Assembly (NCBI GenBank): GCA_023412195.1
Contig: JAEYNZ010000164.1
Span: forward strand, 1 to 32,908
Source: Bacteroidota bacterium
Lineage (GTDB): Bacteria > Bacteroidota > Bacteroidia > Bacteroidales > Prolixibacteraceae
Direction of reading: 5' to 3'
DNA: 32,908 nucleotides
Each line of letters opens with the position of its first letter. The first letter of the stretch is position 1. Positions 6,829 through 15,760 of the stretch are shown piece after piece. The notes beneath the pieces are model-generated. The model saw only the letters and a program-made list of their open reading frames with translations. It did not search any database and was not told where the DNA came from. Made by a program: the position numbers and the translations under genes.

Positions 6829-7271
6829 ACGAATTGCACGAACGCTATGTCAGAGATTGTCTACAGGGAAGAAAGTTATAAGATCATAGGGGCGTGTATG
6901 AAAGTCCATAAAAAATTAGGACCGGGCTTCCTCGAAAGTGTTTACAGTGAAGCCCTCGAAATAGAGTTTCAAAAAGCAAACATACCTTACGAAAAAGAAA
7001 AGAAACTACCGGTGTATTATAATGATCAACCAATGCATAAATATTTCAGAGCAGACTTCGTATGTTATGATTCTATTATTGTTGAGATAAAAGCGACAAA
7101 CTATACCGTTGAAGGAAACAAACAACAAACACTTAATAATGTGAAGGCAACGAATTTCAAGTTAGGATTATTAATAAATTTCGGAATGCCTTCATTGAAA
7201 TACCATCGATTGGTAAATTGAAAAACAGACATTCGCAACCGTTCGTGTAATTCGTCTTAATTAGTGAAATA
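6811..7271 (+). mobile_element. Putative inverted-repeat unit carrying GxxExxY gene 2
   Basis: Left repeat 6811-6844 and right repeat 7240-7271 are inverted ATTCGTG-family copies, with the ORF starting three bases inside the left one (ATG 6847). The layout and size are almost the same as for unit 1. A further solo right end follows at 7273-7324; it carries the AAGAACGACA spacer that follows the stop in unit 1. Confidence 0.55.
6847..7221 (+). CDS. GxxExxY protein 2 (PD-(D/E)XK nuclease-like)
   Basis: 124 residues and closely similar to GxxExxY protein 1 over the whole length: MSEIVYREESYKIIGACMKV, then G-F-L-E-S-V-Y and FRADFVCYDSIIVEIKA. The D and ExK of the nuclease-like core are kept. Most differences from copy 1 are conservative, which suggests that both were under selection or diverged recently. 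It is also bracketed by inverted ATTCGTG repeats. The biochemical role of the family is unproven. Confidence 0.9.
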   Translation: MSEIVYREESYKIIGACMKVHKKLGPGFLESVYSEALEIEFQKANIPYEKEKKLPVYYNDQPMHKYFRADFVCYDSIIVEIKATNYTVEGNKQQTLNNVKATNFKLGLLINFGMPSLKYHRLVN

Positions 7272-7335
7272 AAAGAACGACAATTCGCACCCGTTCGTGT
7301 AATTCGTCTTAATTCGTGAAATTCAAAAACCAAAA
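7222..7335. repeat. Two direct ATTCGTG repeats before the polysaccharide locus
   Basis: Forward copies at 7240-7271 and 7292-7324 share CGTTCGTGTAATTCGTCTTA and a TTCGCA lead-in. They occupy the whole leader of the dehydrogenase gene, whose ATG at 7336 follows 11 bases after the second copy. I see no separate promoter here. Confidence 0.8.
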
Positions 7336-8892
7336 ATGAACCATAAGCAACAAATCCTCCACAAAATCCACAACAACCAGGAAATCGTTGGAATTATAGG
7401 TCTGGGCTACGTAGGCCTCCCCCTCGCCGTCAACTTCGCCGAAGCAGGCGTAAAAACCATCGGGTTCGACAAAAACCAGGAAAAGGTCGACAGTATCAAT
7501 AACGGAAAGAATTACATCGGGGATATACGTGATGCAGTGTTAAAGGAAGTGGTTGACAAAGTGGCGCTGTGTGCCACCACCGACTTCTCCCGGATGGCTG
7601 ACTGCGATGCTCTAATTATTGCAGTGCCCACGCCGCTGGATAAGTTCCGTAAGCCCGACATGAGCTACATCGAAAGTGCCTGTATTGAAATTGGCCGCAA
7701 CATGAAGCCTGGAACTTTTGTCTGCCTCGAAAGCACGACCTATCCTACTACGACAGAAGACTTCATGCTGCCGATTATTGAGCGGGAATCACAATACAAT
7801 CCTTACAATCAGTCCGAGTGGGCGAATGTGCGAGAGGGCGACGATGCGACTGCGAGAGCACAACATGAACAACATGAACAATATAAACAACATGAACCAA
7901 ATGAACCCTCTTTTCAAACCTCTTCAAACCATCTCGAACAACCTTCAAACCTCTTTCCGGAACAACATGAACTACATAAACAATATGAACCCCATGAACC
8001 CTCCTCTCGAACTTCTTGGAACTCTTCGAACTCCTCGAACGGTTTCAAACACGGCATCGATTTCTGGCTCGCCTACTCCCCCGAACGCGTAGATCCCGGC
8101 AACAAATCATTTCATACACGAAATACTCCCAAGGTTTTAGGTGCAATGACTCCCGATGGTTTGGAGATTGGCGAAGCCATATACAAAAAAGCCATCGACC
8201 ACATTTATACAGTAAGCTCGCCACGGGTGGCTGAAATGGTGAAGATTCTGGAGAACACCTACCGGCTGGTAAACATTAGCCTCATAAACGAGCTGGCGCT
8301 GTTGGCGGGGAAAATGGACATTAACATATGGGAAGTGATTGAAGCAGCCAAAACCAAGCCCTTCGGCTTCCAGGCGTTCTACCCGGGACCAGGAATTGGT
8401 GGCCACTGCATACCGCTCGACCCGTTTTACCTGGAGCACATTGCCAAACGCTACAACTTCGACCTCTCCATGATACATGCTGCAGGCCACATCAACATGC
8501 GCATGCCGCACTACATGTACATTAAAATTGCCACCGCCCTTAACCGCCACAAAAAAGCAGTGAACGGCAGTATGGTTTTATTCCTGGGCGTGGCTTACAA
8601 ACCTAACATTGACGATGAGCGCGAATCACCTGCACTGGAAATTATGGAAACTGTTGCTCATAAGGGTGGAAATGTGCAGTACCATGACCCTTTTATTTCT
8701 AAGGTTACAGTGGATGGTTTTAAATATGAATCTGTGGAACTTACTGCTGAAGCTTTAGCGGAGGCTGATGTAGTGGTACTGACCACGAATCATTCGGTGT
8801 TTGATGTGGAGTTTATACAAAAGAATGCAAGAATGATTGTGGATATGAGGAATATGGCGTTGGAGGGAGGAGATAAAGTTTATAAATTATAA
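7336..8892 (+). CDS. wecC: UDP-N-acetyl-D-mannosamine dehydrogenase-like nucleotide-sugar dehydrogenase with in-frame repeat insert
   Basis: Oxidises a UDP-HexNAc to the uronic acid using NAD; with the 2-epimerase at 18239 it would make UDP-ManNAcA. The NAD-binding IGLGYVGLPLA is at residues 21-31, AVPTP at 96-100 and LESTTYP at 131-137. Then YSPERVDPGN follows at 247-256 and the catalytic-cysteine motif GIGGHCIPLDP near 352-362. At 518 residues it is about 80 longer than WecC/WbpA relatives. The excess is residues about 152-235 (nt 7789-8040), a low-complexity stretch between two conserved motifs that matches intergenic repeats. UDP-GlcNAc as substrate (WbpA type) is possible. Activity with the insert is unknown. 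Confidence 0.88.
   Translation: MNHKQQILHKIHNNQEIVGIIGLGYVGLPLAVNFAEAGVKTIGFDKNQEKVDSINNGKNYIGDIRDAVLKEVVDKVALCATTDFSRMADCDALIIAVPTPLDKFRKPDMSYIESACIEIGRNMKPGTFVCLESTTYPTTTEDFMLPIIERESQYNPYNQSEWANVREGDDATARAQHEQHEQYKQHEPNEPSFQTSSNHLEQPSNLFPEQHELHKQYEPHEPSSRTSWNSSNSSNGFKHGIDFWLAYSPERVDPGNKSFHTRNTPKVLGAMTPDGLEIGEAIYKKAIDHIYTVSSPRVAEMVKILENTYRLVNISLINELALLAGKMDINIWEVIEAAKTKPFGFQAFYPGPGIGGHCIPLDPFYLEHIAKRYNFDLSMIHAAGHINMRMPHYMYIKIATALNRHKKAVNGSMVLFLGVAYKPNIDDERESPALEIMETVAHKGGNVQYHDPFISKVTVDGFKYESVELTAEALAEADVVVLTTNHSVFDVEFIQKNARMIVDMRNMALEGGDKVYKL
7789..8040 (+). repeat. Intergenic-type repeats inserted in frame in the dehydrogenase gene
   Basis: About 84 codons lie between LLPIIE-like and GFKHGIDFWLAYSPE sequence. 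The left part (7816-7860) has GGGCGA/GCGAGAG words like those at 23175-23310. The rest is AACATGAAC/AAATGAACC and TTCAAACC words like R1, here read as QHEQHEQYKQHEPNEP. An R1 copy at 2619 reads QHEQHKPNEPND in the same frame. Confidence 0.8.
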
Positions 8893-8943
8893 TTTGTCAA
8901 ACGCACGCCACTCCCTAACTCCCAAAAGTAGCCAACATACCTT

Positions 8944-8960
8944 TTCCAGTTTAACTGGAA
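8944..8960. other. Short palindrome before wzx
   Basis: TTCCAGT and ACTGGAA flank TTA just before the flippase gene. There is no T-run, so I do not call it a terminator. It may be a minor leader hairpin. Confidence 0.3.
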
Positions 8961-8970
8961 ATGATTACTT

Positions 8971-10275
8971 ATGATTAACTCGAACCTAATAATGCTTCAA
9001 AATTTTAAAAACAGATTACTGAAAAGTAAATTTGTATATGATTCATTTTGGGCCTTATTGGGAAATGTAGTGGGCCGTGGATTATCACTTGTTGCGGGAA
9101 TTATTGTTGCACGATTACTTGGAAAAGAAATCTATGGCGAATATGGTATCATTAAAAATACCATTTTTTCACTAGCAATTTTTTCAACTTTTGGTTTAGG
9201 TTATACAGCTACTAAATTTGTAGCCGAGTTTAAAGACAAGCAACCAGAGTATTTAAATTTAATTTTAAAATACTCCAGAATTATAACATTAATAGTTAGC
9301 AGTTCAATTGCTTTACTCCTATTTTCTTTTGCTACACCAATATCCGACAAAATACTTAAAGCCCCGCATCTTCATTCTTCCATCCGGCTAGTATCTATAT
9401 GGGTAATCATCCACTCCTTAACAACAACGCAAATTGGTATAATAGCAGGATTTGGCGAATTTAAAAAAATGGCCAAAATTGAAGGAATTGTTGGTGTAAT
9501 CACTTTTATTCTAAGTGCTATTTTTACTTTTTTATGGGGATTAATGGGTGCATTAGGTGCATTGCTTGTTGCACAAATTGTAAATTTAATTCTTTATTAC
9601 AGATTGGTTGAAAAAAATAAACCAACCAAAAAAACAATTAAAAAAGACCTAGTATTTTTTAAAGAAATAATTAATTTTTCTACACCTGTGGCCATGCAGG
9701 AAATTTTATATGCTGGTATGGGCTGGACACTTCACTATTTACTTATAAAATTTGCAAATTATGGTGAGTTAGGATTATATTCTGCCGCAATGCAATGGAA
9801 TGCATTAATTTTATTTATACCAGGAGTCTTGCGTAACGTGATTCTTTCCCACTTATCAGGTAGTTCAGATAATAAAGCTCGACATAAGAGAATTTTAAAA
9901 CATACATTATTAATAAATTTTATTTCAACAATAATTCCATTTATCCTAGTTTATGCATTTTCTGATATAATCACTACATTTTATGGCACCTCATTCACTG
10001 AATTAAAGTATGTTCTTAGAGTAATGGTTTTTTCTACAATCTTCATCAGTTTAAGCAATGTTTATTCACAAGCATATTTATCAATAGGTAAAAGTTGGAT
10101 AATGTTTAAAATTCGCTTAATTCGTGACTTAGGAAAAATTTTATTAGGTTATTTTCTTCTGGTTTATTTTTATAAATATAATGGTGCTATTGCAATTGCT
10201 TATTCCCAATTAATAGTCAGCTTTATTTTCTTACTGCTAATGAGTACGTTTTATAAATTCTTAAATAAGAAATAG
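8971..10275 (+). CDS. wzx: Polysaccharide flippase (Wzx-like, MOP superfamily)
   Basis: 434 residues with about 12-14 hydrophobic segments. The N-terminal part (FWALLGNVVGRGLSLVAGII, ARLLGKEIYGEYG) is the usual start of polysaccharide-biosynthesis MOP exporters, which flip lipid-linked repeat units across the inner membrane. Length is normal. It is AT-rich compared with the preceding dehydrogenase and starts the AT-rich core (8971-15750) typical of laterally exchanged O-unit genes. A later ATG at 8992 is an alternative start. The polymerase follows after 15 bases. Confidence 0.9.
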   Translation: MINSNLIMLQNFKNRLLKSKFVYDSFWALLGNVVGRGLSLVAGIIVARLLGKEIYGEYGIIKNTIFSLAIFSTFGLGYTATKFVAEFKDKQPEYLNLILKYSRIITLIVSSSIALLLFSFATPISDKILKAPHLHSSIRLVSIWVIIHSLTTTQIGIIAGFGEFKKMAKIEGIVGVITFILSAIFTFLWGLMGALGALLVAQIVNLILYYRLVEKNKPTKKTIKKDLVFFKEIINFSTPVAMQEILYAGMGWTLHYLLIKFANYGELGLYSAAMQWNALILFIPGVLRNVILSHLSGSSDNKARHKRILKHTLLINFISTIIPFILVYAFSDIITTFYGTSFTELKYVLRVMVFSTIFISLSNVYSQAYLSIGKSWIMFKIRLIRDLGKILLGYFLLVYFYKYNGAIAIAYSQLIVSFIFLLLMSTFYKFLNKK

Positions 10276-10290
10276 AATAATTGCTAGCAA

Positions 10291-11433
10291 ATGAACAGAA
10301 ACAGATTTTCATATAATATTTTTAAATTTTTGATATTCTTAATTTCTTTTCAATATTCTGCCTGGGGTATTACTCCTAAAATATATTCTCAATTAAGAAT
10401 AATAATTATTGCAAGTGTTGCACTATTATTTTTAATAACCTTTAAAAATCCTAATAAATATTTCCAGAAAATATCTATATTTAGAATCCATTTTAGTGTT
10501 CTAGTCTCTTTTACTATAATTATTTTTTCTCTTTCCTTATTAGGTTTTAATGCTAACTTTAGTCCAATGTTTGATTTAGCCTTGGCCTTAATGCTATTAA
10601 TGATAGGTTTAAATATATCAATTAATCGAAAGCAATATATAAAGCTCATATTTTTATATATTACTTTAAATACTTTAGCTGCATTAAGCTTAGTTTATAA
10701 ATTTGCAACAGGTTTTATAATATATGAACAATATTTACCATTGCCTAAAAATCAATTAGCACCTGTCTTCGGGTTTGCGTTTATTTTATCTATCTATCAT
10801 GGAGTAAAAATTAATGGATTAAAAAAATTGTATATATTTTCTCTTTCAATTCTTCTTATTTTGTCAATGCTTGTTTTAAGAGGTCGTGCTGCCTTGATCG
10901 GTGTTTTTATTGTTATTTTTTTATGGGTAGTCTATTATGTTCGAAAAAGAAAAAATAAAATTATATATTTTTCTATTTTTCTTGGTTTATTGCTATTAGG
11001 TTGGGATTTTTTATATCAAGCATTTTTTCTAAACAGAAATATAAATGATATAAGCAATTTTTCTGCTGGAAGAACAGAAAATTATATTTTAGGAATAAAA
11101 TATATTTTTAGTCATGCTTTTATGGGAGAATTAACTGGACCTGCATTTAAAGGATTTCAAAACTACGACATCCATAATTATATTTTAATAAATTTAGTTC
11201 GTTATGGGATATTGTTTTCATTATGTATTTTTATTATATATTTTTCATATTTCTTTTTGACTATCAAATCAATAAGAAAAAATTCTTATGATACATTAGA
11301 AGCTGGTCCATTATTAATGTTTATGTTATTTATTATAAGTCAATTTGAAGCTGGCGCCCCTTTTGCTAGTGGTAGCTTGATTTTTTTTCCCTTTTTTTTA
11401 ATGGGTCAGCATATAAAATACAAATACATGTAA
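10291..11433 (+). CDS. wzy: O-antigen polymerase (Wzy-like)
   Basis: 380 residues, almost entirely hydrophobic, with about ten membrane segments. A larger extracytoplasmic loop around residues 245-295 (NRNINDISNFSAGRTENYIL, YDIHNYILINLVRYG) carries the R...H pattern of the O-antigen ligase/polymerase superfamily. Its place directly after wzx and before glycosyltransferases fits a Wzy that joins repeat units in the periplasm. Sequence families are poorly conserved, so the call rests on topology, the loop pattern and context. A WaaL-type ligase is less likely here. Confidence 0.82.
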   Translation: MNRNRFSYNIFKFLIFLISFQYSAWGITPKIYSQLRIIIIASVALLFLITFKNPNKYFQKISIFRIHFSVLVSFTIIIFSLSLLGFNANFSPMFDLALALMLLMIGLNISINRKQYIKLIFLYITLNTLAALSLVYKFATGFIIYEQYLPLPKNQLAPVFGFAFILSIYHGVKINGLKKLYIFSLSILLILSMLVLRGRAALIGVFIVIFLWVVYYVRKRKNKIIYFSIFLGLLLLGWDFLYQAFFLNRNINDISNFSAGRTENYILGIKYIFSHAFMGELTGPAFKGFQNYDIHNYILINLVRYGILFSLCIFIIYFSYFFLTIKSIRKNSYDTLEAGPLLMFMLFIISQFEAGAPFASGSLIFFPFFLMGQHIKYKYM

Positions 11434-11467
11434 AGTATTTTTCTCTGATAATTTGTAATTAAGTGAA

Positions 11468-12580
11468 ATGGCTAATAATAAGATTTGTTGTTTATTCGAT
11501 TTGGCTGCACATTACAGAGCTCCTATCTATAAAAAAATGGATAAAGAATTAGATTGCGATTTTTATATTGCAACCTGGCCTAAAATTCCATTCAAACAAA
11601 TGAATTATTCCGATTTAAAAGGATTTAAAAAAAATATTCAAACAAAGTGGTTTTTCAACAATAAAATGTACTGGCAGATAGGGGCAATAAAATTATTATT
11701 TTCACCTTATAAGCATTATATTTTAACAGGAGTTCCTCATTGTTTAACTACATGGATTATTTTATTAGGAGCAAAAATAACAGGCAAAAAAACCTACTTA
11801 TGGACTCATGGTTGGTATGGTGATGAAACACTACTAAAAAAAATAATAAAAAAAATGTTTTTTTCTTTAAGCTATAAAGTTTTGTTATATGGAAATTATG
11901 CCAAAAATTTAATGATTAAAGAAGGTTACTCAAAAGAAAAATTAATAGTAATATATAACTCCCTCGATTATAAATCACAGTTAAAACTGAGAAGAAAAAT
12001 CACAAAAACCAATATTTACCAGCATTATTTTAATAACAATTATCCTGTTTTATTATTTATTGGGCGTATTCAAAAATCAAAAAAAATTGATTTATTATTT
12101 GAAGCTATTTTACAATTAAAAGTTCAAGGTAATTTGTTTAATTTAATTCTAATTGGAAAAAACTATAATGATATTGATATAAATGAAAACATAAACTATC
12201 GAAACCTTAAAAATAATGTTTGGTTATTTGGAGAATGTTATGATGAACAATTAATCAGTGAATTAATTTATAATGCTGATTTGTGTGTTTCTCCTGGTTT
12301 TGTTGGCCTAACTGCAATGCATTGTTTGGTCTATGGACTGCCTGTTATAACCCACAATAATTTCCCTAATCAAGCACCTGAATTTGAAGCTATCGAACCA
12401 GATGTAACAGGTGATTTTTTTATTGAGGATTCAGTGGAAGATTTAATGCTTTATATAAAAAAATGGACCAATTTATCTAATAGTAAAAAACAGATTATAC
12501 GTCATGAATGTTTTAAAATAATTGATGAAAAATATAACCCTAATATTCAAATATCAATATTAAAGAACACTATAAGATGA
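11468..12580 (+). CDS. Glycosyltransferase family 4-like
   Basis: 370 residues, GT-B fold. The N-terminus (CCLFDLAAHYRAPIYKKM) is the start often seen in GT4 enzymes. The C-terminal domain opens with PVLLFIGRIQKSKKIDLLFE and contains ADLCVSPGFVGLTAMHCLVYGLPVI, equivalent to the nucleotide-sugar binding EPxGxxxxEAMA region. It adds one sugar to the lipid-linked unit on the cytoplasmic side; donor and linkage cannot be told from sequence. It overlaps the next gene by four bases (ATGA). Confidence 0.88.
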   Translation: MANNKICCLFDLAAHYRAPIYKKMDKELDCDFYIATWPKIPFKQMNYSDLKGFKKNIQTKWFFNNKMYWQIGAIKLLFSPYKHYILTGVPHCLTTWIILLGAKITGKKTYLWTHGWYGDETLLKKIIKKMFFSLSYKVLLYGNYAKNLMIKEGYSKEKLIVIYNSLDYKSQLKLRRKITKTNIYQHYFNNNYPVLLFIGRIQKSKKIDLLFEAILQLKVQGNLFNLILIGKNYNDIDINENINYRNLKNNVWLFGECYDEQLISELIYNADLCVSPGFVGLTAMHCLVYGLPVITHNNFPNQAPEFEAIEPDVTGDFFIEDSVEDLMLYIKKWTNLSNSKKQIIRHECFKIIDEKYNPNIQISILKNTIR

Positions 12581-13317
12581 ATGTCTCAGTTTGTATGGGT
12601 ACATACAATGGTCAAAAATATATTATTGAACAACTTGCTTCAATTATTCCTCAGCTAGGAAGTGATGATGAAATAATCATCGTGGATGATTGTTCCACAG
12701 ATGAAACCTATAATATAATTAGGAATTTAAAAAATAAACAAATAATATTATATCAGAACGATACAAATAAAGGGCATGTTTATACTTTTGGTAAATCAAT
12801 AAGTTTAGCAAAGAACGATTTAATAATATTATCTGATCAAGATGATATATGGGAAAGTAATAAAATTGAATTAATTAAAAATGAAATTTCTCAAAAAAGT
12901 ACATTGTTGGTAACAACAAATCACGACTTATTTTTTGATTCATTATCTAACACTAAACCTTCAATTAAAAGATTAAAAAGTAAAGATTCTAATAAGTACT
13001 GGGGTAACATAATTCGAATATTTGCAGGCAAAACAAGTTATTTTGGATGTACAATGGGTTTAATGAAGGAATTTAAAAGTTATATTCTTCCTATTCCTAA
13101 ATATGTTGAATCTCATGATATTTGGTTTGCACTCGCTGCAAACATATTAAAATCGAATATTCATTTGGATAATATAACAGTGCATCGACGAATTCATGAT
13201 TCAAATGCAACAAAAATTACCAGAGGTTTGATCCCTAAACTAAAAACTAGAATTAATCACATGCTTTCCATAATTGAACTTTTTAAAAGAAAGTTTAATA
13301 AAAATAGGTTAAGCTAA
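12577..13317 (+). CDS. Glycosyltransferase family 2
   Basis: 246 residues, GT-A fold. The N-terminus VSVCMGTYNGQKYIIEQLAS is the GT2 signature, followed by IIIVDDCSTDET and a DxD-type SDQDDIW near residue 88. SHDIWFALAA occupies the position of the catalytic ED/HD loop. It is most like rhamnosyl- or FucNAc-type transferases of O-antigen loci, but the donor cannot be assigned. It is coupled to the preceding GT4 gene by an ATGA overlap. The 93 bases after it hold no feature. Confidence 0.88.
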   Translation: MNVSVCMGTYNGQKYIIEQLASIIPQLGSDDEIIIVDDCSTDETYNIIRNLKNKQIILYQNDTNKGHVYTFGKSISLAKNDLIILSDQDDIWESNKIELIKNEISQKSTLLVTTNHDLFFDSLSNTKPSIKRLKSKDSNKYWGNIIRIFAGKTSYFGCTMGLMKEFKSYILPIPKYVESHDIWFALAANILKSNIHLDNITVHRRIHDSNATKITRGLIPKLKTRINHMLSIIELFKRKFNKNRLS

Positions 13318-13410
13318 AGGAATTTGTCGATCTTTTTTAGCAAAGCTTAAATATCTTGTAACTTCGAATAAATCGCTGAAACTATTATTGACTATGAATT
13401 TTATAATATC

Positions 13411-14463
13411 ATGATTTTTACCGGAGACTTTATATTTCCAAGAAGCTTTTCCTCAAACATATTTAAAGGTATAGGTAGAGATTTCCTTCTAAAACCAAAA
13501 ATAGTAAACTTTGAATCAACTATTAAAGAGTTTAATACAAAACAAAAAACCAAAGGAATAGCTTTACATTCTAATTTAGATGCTCTTAAGGCTCTTGGAT
13601 ATTTGAATGTTAAGTGTACCAGCCATAGCAATAATCACATTACGGATCATGAATTCGACTATGTGCAATATGTTAACTCTTTTCACAAAGAAGATATTCA
13701 AACCATTGGCATTGGCAGAAATATTAACGAAGCATCCAAGCCTTTCATCTATGAAGACGAAAAATTAATTATAATGTCTTTTGGCTGGGAAACTATTCGT
13801 TGTAAAGCAGCCAAAAATAAAGCATTAGGCGTAAATCCCTATCAGTATAAATGGGTAGAAGAGCAAATCCTTAAATATCAAAAAAGTTTTCCTGAATATA
13901 GAATTGTGTTATTTATTCACTGGAATTATGAATTTGAAACTTATCCGTTACCCGCTGACAGACAATTTACCCATCATTTAATTGATATTGGTGTTGATGG
14001 TCTTTTTGGACATCATCCTCATGTTATAAATGGTTACGAGATATATAAAAATAAACCAATATTTTACAGTTTGGGTAATTTCTATTTTCCTCAGGTTAAA
14101 TATGGAAATCATCAGTTAAATTTCAGAGATACCGCATTAGAGGGAATTTCAGTAGATTATAACGGCAGCCTCAATGATCTCAGAATTTATCATCATAGTC
14201 ATGATAAGCAAGGAGCATACATGACATTAAATGGTTGTTACAGATTAGGAGAATTTGAAATGCTAAATCAACTTTCTGAATTCCGGGAACTAGATCATAA
14301 ATCTTACATCGATTTCTACAAAAAAAATAGATTTCATAAAAACAAATTTCTTCCTGTTTATAAAAATTATAAAAATAGTATTACAAATAAAAGCTTCGAC
14401 CAATTTGTGAAATTGCGCCAAATACCTATTGATTTATTGACAAGGCTTAAAAATATAGTTTAA
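13411..14463 (+). CDS. CapA-family (PGA_cap) metallophosphatase-like protein
   Basis: 350 residues of the CapA family, named for poly-gamma-glutamate capsule synthesis and built on a calcineurin-like phosphoesterase fold. Metal-site segments are visible: MIFTGDF at the N-terminus, SHSNNHITD near 70-78, FIHWNYEFE near 168-176 and GHHPHV near 196-201, followed by IFYSLGNFYF. There is no signal peptide, unlike many exported CapA proteins, so a cytoplasmic role is likely. Its stop overlaps the start of the CapK/PaaK-like gene by one base, so the two probably act together. Substrate unknown. Confidence 0.85.
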   Translation: MIFTGDFIFPRSFSSNIFKGIGRDFLLKPKIVNFESTIKEFNTKQKTKGIALHSNLDALKALGYLNVKCTSHSNNHITDHEFDYVQYVNSFHKEDIQTIGIGRNINEASKPFIYEDEKLIIMSFGWETIRCKAAKNKALGVNPYQYKWVEEQILKYQKSFPEYRIVLFIHWNYEFETYPLPADRQFTHHLIDIGVDGLFGHHPHVINGYEIYKNKPIFYSLGNFYFPQVKYGNHQLNFRDTALEGISVDYNGSLNDLRIYHHSHDKQGAYMTLNGCYRLGEFEMLNQLSEFRELDHKSYIDFYKKNRFHKNKFLPVYKNYKNSITNKSFDQFVKLRQIPIDLLTRLKNIV

Positions 14464-15752
14464 TGTCGATCAAACAGATACTTAAAACCTCAGTTGAAAA
14501 TATTCCCTATTCTATTGGTTCAAAACTGGCATTGATTCCCTATTCCTTCAGATTAGGTAATGAATATAGTTCTTTTAGAAAATTAATAGAATCAAATAAA
14601 ATTCATGAAGAACAATATATTATTGAGCATTTCTCAAAAATATTTGAGTACGCAAAAAACACCTTCCTTTTATATGAAAAGCTCTATCAGGAAGCAGGCG
14701 TTTCGGATTTAAAAATAAAATCAATTAAGGATATTGAGAAAATACCTGTAATTAACAAAGAAGACCTCAGAAAACATCTCAATGATTTTAGTGGAGCATT
14801 GTTATTAAATACCGGGGGCACCAGTGGTGAACCCTTTAGTTTTTTTGTGGATAAGAATGCATTTGCCCGCGAATGGGCACACATGCATTATATATGGAGT
14901 TTAAAAAGTTACAAATATACTGATATTAAAGTTACACTCAGAGGAAAAGATTTGGGGGAAGTTAATATCAAATACAATCCTGTACATAACGAGTTTATAA
15001 TAAATACATATAAAAAAGCATCTGGGTTTAAAGATGAAATTATTTCTCTGTTCGAAAAAAGGAAAATTACATATTTACATGGATATCCATCGGCTATTTT
15101 TAATTTCTTAAACGAATTGGAACCAGTAATGTCGGAAAAAGAGAAAGAAATATTAAGTTGTAACTTAAAAGCATGTTTCCTGGGCTCCGAATTTCCAATG
15201 CCACATATTACTGAATATTTACAATCAGTATGGCACTTTGATTATATATCCTGGTATGGTCATAGTGAAATGTGTATTCTAGCGTATGACGAAAACAAAA
15301 TAAATGAATATAAACCTTTTCCTACTTATGGATTTGCTGAGGTTGTAAATTCCCGATTAATAGGTACATCTTTTCATAATTTCGACATGCCACTCATACG
15401 ATACGATACTGGAGATGTTGTCGAGCCTACATACCATGATAATGGATTGTTAAAATACTTTAAGATCAGCCACGGAAGAAATGGTGATTATATTATTGAT
15501 AAAAAAAACAAACAAATACCTCTTACAGCATTAATTTTTGGAAGACATCATGAGGCATTTAATTTTGCTCAATTTGTTCAGGTAAGCCAATCAACACCTG
15601 GGGAGGTTATATTTTATGTAACTACAGATGAGACGAACCTCCAAAAAATCAATAATTCTCTTAATCTGAAAAACATTGAAATTGATTACAAAATACAAAG
15701 AATTGACATGCCTTTTAAAACCAAAGCTGGTAAAGTCAAATTGAAAATTTAG
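14463..15752 (+). CDS. CapK/PaaK-like adenylate-forming enzyme
   Basis: 429 residues, similar to phenylacetate-CoA ligase and to CapK proteins of capsule loci. The nucleotide-binding loop NTGGTSGEP is at residues 116-124, a SWYGHSEM motif follows in the second half, and RYDTGDVV lies near 318. Such enzymes activate a carboxylate as an acyl-AMP. In surface polysaccharide loci they are thought to help attach amino-acid or acyl groups to sugars. It is translationally coupled to the CapA-like gene (TAATG overlap) and precedes the oxidoreductase by 8 bases. Exact substrate unknown. Confidence 0.83.
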   Translation: MSIKQILKTSVENIPYSIGSKLALIPYSFRLGNEYSSFRKLIESNKIHEEQYIIEHFSKIFEYAKNTFLLYEKLYQEAGVSDLKIKSIKDIEKIPVINKEDLRKHLNDFSGALLLNTGGTSGEPFSFFVDKNAFAREWAHMHYIWSLKSYKYTDIKVTLRGKDLGEVNIKYNPVHNEFIINTYKKASGFKDEIISLFEKRKITYLHGYPSAIFNFLNELEPVMSEKEKEILSCNLKACFLGSEFPMPHITEYLQSVWHFDYISWYGHSEMCILAYDENKINEYKPFPTYGFAEVVNSRLIGTSFHNFDMPLIRYDTGDVVEPTYHDNGLLKYFKISHGRNGDYIIDKKNKQIPLTALIFGRHHEAFNFAQFVQVSQSTPGEVIFYVTTDETNLQKINNSLNLKNIEIDYKIQRIDMPFKTKAGKVKLKI

Positions 15753-15760
15753 CAATCATA

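Noticed and set aside
7718..8234. Overlapping + frames (124 and 72 codons) inside the dehydrogenase gene
   Set aside because: They are shadows caused by the low-complexity insert; the dehydrogenase frame has the conserved motifs on both sides.
7336..8892. Dehydrogenase gene as a pseudogene
   Set aside because: The frame is open for 518 codons and all catalytic motifs are kept, so the insert is more likely tolerated.
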